A stretch of DNA of 64,000 nt from Paenibacillus thalictri (GTDB lineage: Bacteria > Bacillota > Bacilli > Paenibacillales > NBRC-103111). Positions 23,858-32,087 of this stretch are shown piece after piece (the first letter of the stretch is position 1; each line of letters opens with the position of its first letter). The DNA lies in assembly GCF_004307995.1 (NCBI RefSeq), contig NZ_SIRE01000026.1, positions 1-64,000 of the forward strand, written 5' to 3'. Made by a program: the position numbers and the translations under genes. The notes beneath the pieces are model-generated. The model made no database searches. It worked only from the letters and a program-made list of their open reading frames with translations, and was not told the DNA's origin.

Positions 23858-24972
23858 TGACTCAAATTCCCGATTATTTAACGGAGCAAACGGAGGAAAC
23901 GATCCGTAGGCGTATGTTTGCGCGGTTGCCATCGGATTTGGATACAACGGAAGGCAGCTATATTTGGGATTCGCTGACTCCGGCAGCTATGGAGTTGGCA
24001 CAGGCCGCCATTTGGGGCCAGGAGGTGTTGCGGCGCGGCTTTTTGGCCACGTCTTTTGGCACATATTTGGATTTACGTTGCGAGGAACACGGGATTACGC
24101 GTAGGCAGGCTGTAAAGGCCGCCGGTCAGGCGACTTTTACAGGAATACCGGGTACGGTTGTCCCTAAGGGAGCGATCGTTGCGACAGAAGCGGATCCGGC
24201 CACCAATACTGCTTCTATCGAATTCGAGACAACCCAGGCGGTGACTTTGGACGGCCAGGGAAAAGCTCTGGCGGACATTGCTGCGATCTCCGCAGGCCGT
24301 CAAGGCAACGTTCCTGCGGCGGCCATTAAAGTGATAGTCACGCCTCTCACGGGTATTGCGCAAGTAGCTAATCTTCACCCGATGGCTGACGGCGCAGATG
24401 ATGAAAGCGACGAATCGCTAGTGGAGCGTTATTTAATAAAGGTCCGCAGTCCCGGAACATCCGGGAATAAAGCGGACTATGTGCAGTGGGCTCTGGAGGT
24501 GCCGGGTGTCGGCGCTGTGCAAGTATATCCTCTCTGGCAAGGTCCAGGCACAGTGCGGGTCGTCGTTCTAAACGCGGATAAGCGGGCACCTGAAGAGGAA
24601 CTGGTCGAAGCGGTGCAAAATTATATTTGCCCTGCTACCGCCGGTACAGGAGAAGGACGGGCGCCGATTGGAGCCAACGTTACTGTAGACGCCGCCGAAG
24701 AGGTTCCTATTGATATCCAAGCAAAGCTTATTTTATCGGGTGGGGCTACGGTTGCAGCGGCTAAGAGCGCTATTGAAGATGGGGTTCGCGATTATTTAAA
24801 GCAGTTGGCGTTTAACGATTCGCTTGTGCGGAATAAGCGAATTTCGGCAATTTTGCTGGAGGTGGCGCCGATTATCGACTTTGAGGATTTTACGGTCAAT
24901 GGCGTTACTTCGAATATTGAGCTGGGGCCGGGACAAGTGGCGGTCTTAGGGATGGTGGATGTATATGTGTAG
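23857..24972 (+). CDS. Baseplate J-like protein (XkdT-like)
   Basis: A 371-aa baseplate J/gp6-family wedge protein: N-terminal RMFARLPSDLDTTEGSYIWDSLTPAAMELAQA (~19-50), LRCEEHGITRRQAVKAAGQATFTG (~72-95), then DESDESLVERYLIKVRSPGTSGNKADYVQWALEVPGVGAVQVYPLWQG (~177-224), and a C-terminal oligomerising region. It forms the outer ring of the baseplate that transmits the contraction signal. ATG overlaps the previous stop (ATGA). Confidence 0.92.
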   Translation: MTQIPDYLTEQTEETIRRRMFARLPSDLDTTEGSYIWDSLTPAAMELAQAAIWGQEVLRRGFLATSFGTYLDLRCEEHGITRRQAVKAAGQATFTGIPGTVVPKGAIVATEADPATNTASIEFETTQAVTLDGQGKALADIAAISAGRQGNVPAAAIKVIVTPLTGIAQVANLHPMADGADDESDESLVERYLIKVRSPGTSGNKADYVQWALEVPGVGAVQVYPLWQGPGTVRVVVLNADKRAPEEELVEAVQNYICPATAGTGEGRAPIGANVTVDAAEEVPIDIQAKLILSGGATVAAAKSAIEDGVRDYLKQLAFNDSLVRNKRISAILLEVAPIIDFEDFTVNGVTSNIELGPGQVAVLGMVDVYV

Positions 24973-25564
24973 CTTTCCAGTCACCAGCGCCCGGGGCCAG
25001 CAAATGCTGGGTTACCTTCCCGGCTATTATGAAACCTCCCGGGTCATGCGCTCCATCATGCAGTCCTCAGGGGCGGAAATGGATGCGCTGAGACAAGCAT
25101 TGGATGAAATTGCGGAGCAGTTTTTCGTGAGAACCGCCACTTGGGGGCTTGACTTGTGGGAAAAAGAGCTTGGTCTTTTCACGGACGCATCCAAACCGAT
25201 CGGACAACGCCGTTCCGTGATTGAGTCCAAACTTCGCGGTGTGGGCTCGGTAACGGTCAAGTTGATTCAAAATGTAGCGGAGGCATACGATCGGGGAGCT
25301 GTTGAGGTCACTGCGCAGCCTGAAATGTACCGGTTTACCGTGAGATTTGTCGATACGTTAGGCACCCCGCCCAATTTGGACGACTTGAAGGCGGCCATCG
25401 AGGAGATTAAACCTGCTCATTTGGCGGTGGAATATGTGTTTAGATATTTTATTTTTGATGAATTAGATTCAATTTCAATATCATTTGACTATTTGGATGA
25501 ACTTGGACTTACCTGGGGTCAGCTACATTTGTATAGCCGCAATAATATGAATGTGGAAGTATAA
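24959..25564 (+). CDS. DUF2313 baseplate/tail protein (XkdU/YmfQ-like)
   Basis: A 201-aa protein of the YmfQ/XkdU (DUF2313) family, equivalent to phage tail protein I of P2/Mu. MLGYLPGYYETSRVMRSIMQSSGAEMDALRQALDEIAEQFFVRTATWGLDLWEKELGL (~16-73) is diagnostic. It links baseplate wedge and fibre. The reading frame overlaps the XkdT end. ATG 24959 and ATG 24965 are both possible starts. After the stop, the last 40 codons' AT-rich sequence marks a change in base composition toward the fibre genes. Confidence 0.86.
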   Translation: MYMCSFPVTSARGQQMLGYLPGYYETSRVMRSIMQSSGAEMDALRQALDEIAEQFFVRTATWGLDLWEKELGLFTDASKPIGQRRSVIESKLRGVGSVTVKLIQNVAEAYDRGAVEVTAQPEMYRFTVRFVDTLGTPPNLDDLKAAIEEIKPAHLAVEYVFRYFIFDELDSISISFDYLDELGLTWGQLHLYSRNNMNVEV

Positions 25565-25601
25565 GAACTAATAAAAGGTAAAAAATGGAGGGGAAATTTA
25601 G

Positions 25602-26216
25602 ATGCCAGAACTATCTAATAAATTGAAAATTCCCAAGCCACTTGGAAATGAAGTAGTCAGCAGGGAGGCTTTTAACAACATATTTGATCAGATTGACACA
25701 GCGGCAGCTTCTCAAGCGGACTTGGATGCACATAAAAGCGCAACTGATCCACATCCGCAGTATGCGACTGATGGCGATCTAAACTCGCATAAAACAGCGG
25801 CTGTTCTCGATCACCCTGACGGCTCTGTAACGACAGCCAAACTGGCAAACGGAGCGGTAACCGCCGAGAAGGTTGGAAGCGATGTTGCGACTAAAGCGCA
25901 ATTGGATGCTCATGCGGGATCGGGGGGGGCGGCACATCCGAGTGCAATCGCTGGAGGAGCAGCGGGTTTTATGAACGGTGCCGACAAATCGAAGCTGGAT
26001 GGAGCCACTTCAAATGTAACTTCTAATGCGATCATGCAGCGTGACTCGAATGGTCGGGCGCAGGTGGCGAGTCCAGCAGTGACAAACGATATTGCCAATA
26101 TGGGATACGTAGACGGTATACGGGCCGATTCAGCGAAATCTCTTGTTATAGAGGTCCGCACTAGCGATCCAGTATCCCCTGCTGTCGGACGTATGTGGGT
26201 ACGAAGTGACCTATAA
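25602..26216 (+). CDS. Short tail fibre protein
   Basis: A 204-aa fibre-like protein. The N-terminus (LSNKLKIPKPLGNEVVSREAFNNIFDQID, ~4-32) is a typical attachment segment of Bacillota tail fibres. The middle repeats a coiled/triple-helix pattern (ASQADLDAHKSATDPHPQYATDGDLNSHK; AHPSAIAGGAAGFMNGADKSKLDGA). The C-terminal EVRTSDPVSPAVGRMWVRSDL is a common fibre-end motif. RBS GGAGGGG. It likely links the baseplate to the large downstream receptor-binding protein. Confidence 0.8.
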   Translation: MPELSNKLKIPKPLGNEVVSREAFNNIFDQIDTAAASQADLDAHKSATDPHPQYATDGDLNSHKTAAVLDHPDGSVTTAKLANGAVTAEKVGSDVATKAQLDAHAGSGGAAHPSAIAGGAAGFMNGADKSKLDGATSNVTSNAIMQRDSNGRAQVASPAVTNDIANMGYVDGIRADSAKSLVIEVRTSDPVSPAVGRMWVRSDL

Positions 26217-26271
26217 AACAACAGGGGACTGTGTGCAACCGTCCTAATTCTGTAATGGGAGGGGAATAAAG

Positions 26272-29200
26272 ATGGCATGGACAGCGGTCGATCTTGGAGC
26301 ATATAAGTTTGTGGAAATGGTTCAGCTTGACAGTGGAATCATGTGGGCAGTGTCTTACTATGATTTAAGCTATAGACAATTTACCATATTACGTTCTAAA
26401 GACGGTGGTAAAACTTGGGTAGAACATTGGACTGCTCCAAATAACTATGTGTTTATCAAGCTCGACGGTACAGGAAAATGGGCAGTCGTGTCGTTCACTA
26501 CCTACTCTAAGTCTACGTATAATTATTCGGGGGGAGCCTTCTACGTAGCGCTAGACCAATACGGCAATTCAAGTGAAATAAGAGAGACATTGTTAGCGGG
26601 TTATGACCGATCTGTCACTTCAAGCTACGGCGCGCTTGTATCTGACGGCTCGGCGGGAACTGCGGTGTCATATTTTGCATTTCCCGGTGCAGGGAATACC
26701 AGACTACTCGGATTCCAAAAGGTTAACTTGTCCACTGGGGCGATAATATCAGCGTCACAGACACTTTTAGGAGCTTCGCTTTCGAATGTTACACCTACAT
26801 ACCCCGAACCCGGCTACTCTATCAGCACTACAAGAGGCGGTTTTGTTTCGACTACTAGTTATGGCCCGTCCTACCAAGATGGAGACGGTAATACTGTAGC
26901 CGACCCGGTATACCTGACGTATTCCCACGATACGTACAGTTCGACGACCTTAGTAGGCGCGTATTCGTCATACAGTGACAGTAAAGTCGGATACTCTACC
27001 AGTTTCCTAATGCGTAAGTGGATTGAATTCAGGGGTAAGCTGTTCATGTTTAACAGCCAAACTGGCTCAGGTACTAGCCAAGGCAAGCTGGCTTATAGTT
27101 ACACCAATTCCGCAACTGGAATGAATGTGCCTAACACATCCACCATTGACATTAATTCCTATTTGACGTCGGGTTATGCAGCCATGGACGCCGTTTCTAC
27201 CGACGGCTATTGTCTATACGTGTATTTTAACAGAGTCTACGCGTCGTCAATCACACAACCCATATTCTATTTCTACTCGTACGACGGAATAAGCTGGTAC
27301 TACGGCGGCAACGTAACCGCTAATGCCCTTTCAAACGCTTGGGCTGGCAGCGACTCACAAAGACTCGTTGCCCCTAGATACCAGTATAATGCCAGTACCA
27401 CTAGCGGAGGGAATCAGGTAATCGCGTACGCTCCGATGCAGTCAAACTATACCGGACTAACTACTATATTTCATAATCTCGTTTACCCTGTGACCGTTAA
27501 CGCGCCGCCAAATGCACCTGTGATCGCCTATCCGCCAACCGGGACAGTGATGGCAACGCGAACCCCAACGATAGCTTGGACGTTCAGTGATCCAGATCCC
27601 GGTGACTATCAAGGCGCGTTTTTTATGGAAATCGTTAACGGCACGTACTCCGGTGTCGTATGGAATAGCGGATGGATTTCGAGCAACGCGGCAAATTACA
27701 CAATACCAGCTGGCGTGATTCCTGCTGACGGATCTTATTATATAAGGATGAAAGTCCGCGACCGAAACGGCGTAGAAAATAAGGTTAACGGGGCAGGACC
27801 AGACCCGGCTTATGGCGGCACTGGTCTAGTGTACATAGACACTACTCCTCCGTGGGCATCGTACCCAGACGGTACTAAGTACGGAAATGGGGGCGTTAGA
27901 ATCCATTTGTACGGTGTCGCAGATAACGTCAGCGGCGTAGCAATGGTTTATGTCTGGATGCAGAATCCGACTAATGGAGGATGGTTAATTGAGCAGCAGC
28001 CTTGCGTTAATGCTGGTGGCGGCCTATGGTACTACGACTTCCCTACTCCGGCGGACGGGTTTCAGGGAGCGCATTTGGTCAGGTTCCATGTGGTCGACGC
28101 TGTGGGATTCTGGAGTGTCGCTTATGACACTTATTATGTTTATGATACGATCCCTCCGACATTCGTAGGTATTTCACCTACAACATATACTTACCAGCCG
28201 ACCCAGCGTATGTACGTTACTGGGGTACAGGACACGAATTCTGGTGTACAGAGGGTGGACGCGTATATCTATAAAGCCGATCGATCCGCGTACTACGGAC
28301 CGTATACAGCAGTTAATGATGGCGGCGGAACGTGGCACTACGATTATGACGTAAGCTTTGAAGGAAACGCAAGTCACGGCATTGTATTCTGGGCTTATGA
28401 CCAGGCAGGAAACGGCTCTTATTTAGAATCGACTATTTATTACGACACAGTAGGTCCGACAATAACCAGCGTTCAGGGATACAGCTACACTAATCAAACA
28501 AGCGGAACACGTCGTGTTTGGGCTTACGGGATCACGGACGCGACATCGGGTGTCGCAGCTGTTTATTGTAACTACGTTAGGCCAGATGGCAGTGCGGTAA
28601 ATAGTGTGCCTTGTAATCCTTCCGGATCTGATTACTACGCGGATATCCCAGTAACGCAGGACGGGGAGTATCGAGTTGACTTTTACGCGCATGACCGCGC
28701 AGGGAACTGGATGAGTGGCCCGGCGTCCAAGACGGCATACTTTTTTGTCGATACCCAACGCGCTAATGACCCTAATCCATCCGTAGTGTATGGGGAGACA
28801 ACCGCGACTATATCATGGGGCGCTATATCAGACCCATCGCCTTCGTCGGGGTATAATCATACAGAATTGTGGCTCGCGAAATGGAACGGTACAAGCTGGG
28901 ATGATGTCTATGTAGGTCTCGTTGTTTCCACTAGCTCTAGTGTTTCCTACGAAAAATATATTACAGGTCTCTTAAAGGGGCAGCGCTATATGTATACTGT
29001 GGCTCATTATGACAACGCAGGAAATCAGAGCGCGTACACATGGAGAGAATTCATCACCAAGAAAAAAATAGGTGAAGCACGTATCAGTAACAGCAGTACA
29101 AGCCTCTCTTTACCCGTATACGATTTAACTTCGGGCGTATCGGAACCCAAGTCGCTAAGGACGGCAACAACTGCAGGAACAGGTTGTTTTGAACTCGTTT

Positions 29201-29274
29201 CGGTAAATGACGTGTTGGCCAGTCCGTTGCGAGTACAAACTCCTCAGGGAGTTAAGGCAATTGCAAAGTTATAG
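26272..29274 (+). CDS. Large receptor-binding/tail fibre protein with Ig-like and GBS_Bsp-like repeats
   Basis: A 1000-aa protein. Residues ~1-400 look like a beta-propeller: an Asp-box-like SKDGGKTWVEHW (~42-53) and many Tyr/Ser/Thr/Gly-rich strands. Residues ~410-520 form a fibronectin-like domain (PTIAWTFSDPDPGD, then DRNGVEN). Three ~90-residue repeats follow (~525-810), each opening after TxPP-like turns and ending in DAVG, DQAG or DRAG, in the manner of GBS_Bsp-like repeats. A second FN3-like domain is at ~815-925. No signal peptide. Position after the fibre gene and before the holin indicates the target-recognition protein. Base composition is more AT-rich than the core tail genes. Confidence 0.7.
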   Translation: MAWTAVDLGAYKFVEMVQLDSGIMWAVSYYDLSYRQFTILRSKDGGKTWVEHWTAPNNYVFIKLDGTGKWAVVSFTTYSKSTYNYSGGAFYVALDQYGNSSEIRETLLAGYDRSVTSSYGALVSDGSAGTAVSYFAFPGAGNTRLLGFQKVNLSTGAIISASQTLLGASLSNVTPTYPEPGYSISTTRGGFVSTTSYGPSYQDGDGNTVADPVYLTYSHDTYSSTTLVGAYSSYSDSKVGYSTSFLMRKWIEFRGKLFMFNSQTGSGTSQGKLAYSYTNSATGMNVPNTSTIDINSYLTSGYAAMDAVSTDGYCLYVYFNRVYASSITQPIFYFYSYDGISWYYGGNVTANALSNAWAGSDSQRLVAPRYQYNASTTSGGNQVIAYAPMQSNYTGLTTIFHNLVYPVTVNAPPNAPVIAYPPTGTVMATRTPTIAWTFSDPDPGDYQGAFFMEIVNGTYSGVVWNSGWISSNAANYTIPAGVIPADGSYYIRMKVRDRNGVENKVNGAGPDPAYGGTGLVYIDTTPPWASYPDGTKYGNGGVRIHLYGVADNVSGVAMVYVWMQNPTNGGWLIEQQPCVNAGGGLWYYDFPTPADGFQGAHLVRFHVVDAVGFWSVAYDTYYVYDTIPPTFVGISPTTYTYQPTQRMYVTGVQDTNSGVQRVDAYIYKADRSAYYGPYTAVNDGGGTWHYDYDVSFEGNASHGIVFWAYDQAGNGSYLESTIYYDTVGPTITSVQGYSYTNQTSGTRRVWAYGITDATSGVAAVYCNYVRPDGSAVNSVPCNPSGSDYYADIPVTQDGEYRVDFYAHDRAGNWMSGPASKTAYFFVDTQRANDPNPSVVYGETTATISWGAISDPSPSSGYNHTELWLAKWNGTSWDDVYVGLVVSTSSSVSYEKYITGLLKGQRYMYTVAHYDNAGNQSAYTWREFITKKKIGEARISNSSTSLSLPVYDLTSGVSEPKSLRTATTAGTGCFELVSVNDVLASPLRVQTPQGVKAIAKL

Positions 29275-29360
29275 CAGTGTAAGTTCGAAAGGGCCTAATG
29301 GATTAGCTTCATATAAAACTACAATTTCCCCATAAATTAGTAAAAAGGAGGTCCGCACCT

Positions 29361-29777
29361 TTGAATCAAACGATTCTCAATTTATCGGCAGCGGGGATAG
29401 GCGTAGGGATAACCTACGCCTTCGGGAGGTGGAGCGAATTGCTTGCATTATTTTTGATTGCAATTGTCATCGATTATGTCAGCGGTGTAGGCGCATCCAT
29501 CATGGAGCATAAAGGGCTTAGCAGCGACGCTGGCTTTAAAGGCGTGGCCAAAAAGATGTTTATGGTGCTGCTTGTTGTACTGGCTCACCGGATGGACATG
29601 CTGCTGGAGGTAGATTGGATTATGACCGGAGCGATCTGTTTTTACCTTGCTAACGAGCTGATCAGCATTACGGAGAATTACGGCCGCATGGGGCTGCCGC
29701 TGCCTGATACCGTAAAGCAGGTCATTACGGTGCTCAAAAATAAAGGAGCGGAGACGGGCCATGACCACAGAGCGTGA
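29361..29777 (+). CDS. Phage holin (phage_holin_4 / TcdE-like)
   Basis: A 138-aa membrane protein with three to four TM segments. The motif LFLIAIVIDYVSGVGASIMEHKGLSSDAGFKGVAKKMFMVLLVVLAHRMD (~30-80) identifies the toxin-secretion/phage-lysis holin family. It would permeabilise the membrane to release the particles. The start is TTG 29361, with AAAGGAGGT 8 bases upstream. It overlaps the amidase gene by 17 bp. Confidence 0.9.
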   Translation: MNQTILNLSAAGIGVGITYAFGRWSELLALFLIAIVIDYVSGVGASIMEHKGLSSDAGFKGVAKKMFMVLLVVLAHRMDMLLEVDWIMTGAICFYLANELISITENYGRMGLPLPDTVKQVITVLKNKGAETGHDHRA

Positions 29778-30456
29778 TATTGTCTGGATGGGCAATGAGT
29801 ATACCAATTCCAACGACCGGCAGGGCATCGTACCTTACGTTATTGTCAACCATATATCGGCGGGGACGATGAGCAGCATGGACAACTGGTTTCGCAGTCC
29901 CAACAATGATATGTCTTCCGCTCATTTTGGCGTTGCCCGGGATGGGAGCATTCATCAGTACGTCGATATTCGGCGGATGGCTTGGGCTAACGGTCTGGCT
30001 GCCAAAGACATTGCCGCTTCGAATCTGCCTGTGATACAAGATAATCCGGGAATCAACCCGAATCTTTATTCTGTTTCGATAGAGCATGAGGGGATGGACG
30101 GAGATTTAACGGAAGCCCAATTCGTCGCATCGGTCTGGCTTCATAAATATATCCGCAATGATATTAGCGAGCTATGGGGCCGGCAGTTTGAGTTGGACCG
30201 CTATCATGTGATTGGTCACTTTATGGTGAATCCGACCGGCAAACCGTTATGCCCTGGACCCAAATTCCCTTGGGACCGGCTTTTTGACGAATTGGCAAAA
30301 GGAGATGACTATATGCTGGCAGCAGATGATGCTAATGCAATCATCGCTTTTTTGGCGGCAGCTCACGAGGCAACTGGCAGCGATGAGGCCAGGACGGAGT
30401 TTCACCGGCTCGCCAATGAATTGCGCAAAGCCTCAGGGCAAGAAGTACAGCAATGA
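29761..30456 (+). CDS. N-acetylmuramoyl-L-alanine amidase (endolysin)
   Basis: A 231-aa amidase_2-type zinc enzyme. VIVNHISAGTMSSMDNWFRSPNNDMSSAHFGVARDGSIHQYVD (~27-70) supplies the first His ligand and catalytic region. SIEHEGMDG (~110-118) and HVIGHFMVNPTGKPLCPG (~148-165) supply the remaining ligands. The last ~45 residues are a helical, negatively charged segment, not an obvious wall-binding repeat. It cleaves the amide between MurNAc and the stem peptide. It ends the lysis cassette and the tail cluster. Confidence 0.9.
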   Translation: MTTERDIVWMGNEYTNSNDRQGIVPYVIVNHISAGTMSSMDNWFRSPNNDMSSAHFGVARDGSIHQYVDIRRMAWANGLAAKDIAASNLPVIQDNPGINPNLYSVSIEHEGMDGDLTEAQFVASVWLHKYIRNDISELWGRQFELDRYHVIGHFMVNPTGKPLCPGPKFPWDRLFDELAKGDDYMLAADDANAIIAFLAAAHEATGSDEARTEFHRLANELRKASGQEVQQ

Positions 30457-30734
30457 CCGCAGCGTGGGGTTCGACCGACCGCCGCACAGCGCAACGTGCG
30501 CCTGGGATTCGCATGAGCTGCCAGCAGCTTCAAAAGAATCCTTGGCAAGAAAGTCCCGCCACGCCAAGGTCGCCGACCGAACGTGTCATCTTATTTTCAA
30601 TTGATTTTATATGCAATGATCGCATGCAATGCAATTGATCGAATGAACACTAGACTCCTTGGCCCCTACATGTCTTTGCAGCGTAAGGTGCGGTATAATG
30701 AACTGAAATGAACGGTATGCTGGAGGCCGCCTTA
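30457..30734. other. Non-coding boundary after the tail cluster
   Basis: 278 bp without a supportable gene. I see no integrase, no att-like duplication matching the left side (11.5 kb), and no clear U-tract terminator. Small ORFs here overlap the amidase end in other frames and lack ribosome binding sites. Confidence 0.5.
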
Positions 30735-31124
30735 ATGAAAATGTTTGTGTACGGCACTCTGTTGAGCGGAGAGGCGAATCATGATGTGGTCGCCCCTTAT
30801 TTGATTTCGGTTGAAACGGGGGCGGTGCGGGGCAAGTTGTATGATGCCGGAGAGTACCCGGCCCTCGTGCTTCACCCGGAAGGGAGCCGGATTGTTGGCG
30901 AATGGCTGACGATCGATCCCGCCGCGCTGCCGACAATTGACGCCTTTGAAGATTATCACGGCCCGAACCGGCCTAACGAATATGAGCGGGTTTGGGTACG
31001 CGATGAATCGCGTGATGCGCTAGAGGGCTGGATTTATGTATATTCCGACTCCCATGGCCTGAAGGAGATTTTGGGCGGTTCATGGCGGGGTTACCGCAGC
31101 GGCAACAAGACCAAAAAAGCTTAG
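30735..31124 (+). CDS. Gamma-glutamylcyclotransferase-fold protein (AIG2/YtfP-like)
   Basis: A 129-aa protein with the GGCT signature: FVYGTLLSGEANH near the N-terminus, RGKLYDAGEYPAL (~35-47), and the catalytic Glu region in ..TIDAFEDYHGP... (~72-82). Family members act on gamma-glutamyl amines or peptides, but many YtfP-like proteins have unknown substrates. ATG 30735 is chosen for the TGGAGG sequence 8 bases upstream; another ATG at 30708 has no RBS. Outside the tail cluster. Confidence 0.82.
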   Translation: MKMFVYGTLLSGEANHDVVAPYLISVETGAVRGKLYDAGEYPALVLHPEGSRIVGEWLTIDPAALPTIDAFEDYHGPNRPNEYERVWVRDESRDALEGWIYVYSDSHGLKEILGGSWRGYRSGNKTKKA

Positions 31125-31146
31125 GTTTCCCTGTGTAACGGGATGC

Positions 31147-31536
31147 CTAAGCCCTTGATTTTCCGGAACCGGAGCTCCAATCCGCTCTTTCCGACTTTTT
31201 TATAATCTCCGTAATACGCAGACCTACGTTATTAGCTATTTCTTCTCCGAACTCAGTTCTCAGCTGTTCAAAATTCAGATGATCTTTGAGCAGCTTGCGA
31301 GTTACATTGGACCCTCTGTACCATGCTTCGGTAATCGCAAACATCCCCTCTTTTTTCAACCAAATCTCATGGTAATATTGCTCTTTCTCATCGATTTGCT
31401 GCAGACTTAAATAAAAGGCCAGAATCGGAATGCGCGGATCGGATATCCGCTGACTGACAACCGAACCTTGGGATACGGGCTGTCCGAAGGTTACATATTT
31501 AACGACTTTACGGATTAAATGATCGATATTTTCCAT
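31147..31536 (-). CDS. Hypothetical 129-aa cytoplasmic protein
   Basis: No signal peptide or TM segment. The sequence is mixed alpha/beta, with conserved-looking SDPRIPILAFYLSLQQIDEKEQYYHEIWLKKEGMFAITEAWYRGSNVTRKLLKDH (~33-87) and a helical, basic C-terminus. I do not recognise a family. It has an AAAGAGGTTGATG-type start region (GAGG 5-6 bases before ATG) and normal codon use, so it is probably a real gene. It is convergent with the cyclotransferase gene. Confidence 0.6.
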   Translation of the reverse strand: MENIDHLIRKVVKYVTFGQPVSQGSVVSQRISDPRIPILAFYLSLQQIDEKEQYYHEIWLKKEGMFAITEAWYRGSNVTRKLLKDHLNFEQLRTEFGEEIANNVGLRITEIIKKSERADWSSGSGKSRA

Positions 31537-31825
31537 TACATCAACCTCTTTTATTTAAAACAAAAGTGTGCTTCCCCATGCTGCAAATAGCCGTGAGAAC
31601 GAACGGCAGATCGAAAGCTTTTTTCCATATTACCATAGTTCGATCCACATAGAAATAGATGATGAACAGATAATCGAGCACATGCGCTGCTTAGCTGAAA
31701 CGATTCATTAAATTAAGTATATCATCAAATATTCGGAATGGTATAATGATGAAAATGTGCAGCAATATTTTTTCATGTGATGCTGAAACGCTGGACGGGA
31801 CAGGCTGAGCAAGAGACATCTATAT

Positions 31826-32023
31826 ATGTTGAACCAAAGACTTCCAGGAAGAGCAGAGTGCAGTGGAGAAAGGGAATTGTCTTGCCAGCAAGTTTTGGCT
31901 TTGAATTCCTACCATCCGAAGGCCCATTTAATAAAAGGAATTCAAAACAAGATGTTTGAAGCGGGCAAGATAATCCCTTTCGGAATGGAGCGGACTTCCA
32001 AACCATTGGTTCAACTCATCTAG
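31826..32023 (+). pseudogene. Possible decayed TPR-protein fragment
   Basis: The frame encodes a stretch resembling a tetratricopeptide repeat: SCQQVLALNSYHPKAHLIKG (~33-52), with Ala, Leu, Tyr-x-Pro-Ala spacing as in TPR helix B/A junctions. It has no RBS, and a second frame (31777-31959) shows related pieces, as if a frameshift had occurred. It looks like a relic of a TPR gene formerly upstream of the GGDEF gene. The rest of 31537-31825 shows nothing supportable. Confidence 0.3.
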
Positions 32024-32087
32024 CTCTGGCTTTGGACGGCTTACACCCCCAAAATTGCGAATATATTGGATATGTGGAGTGGATCGG

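Noticed and set aside
11524..30456. Intact prophage
   Set aside because: Head, packaging, integration and replication genes are all missing from a region where the tail and lysis genes are complete and intact; no flanking att repeat was seen.
32055..32087. Upstream start of the GGDEF protein
   Set aside because: The extra eleven codons have no RBS, while ATG 32088 has GGAG at a good distance.
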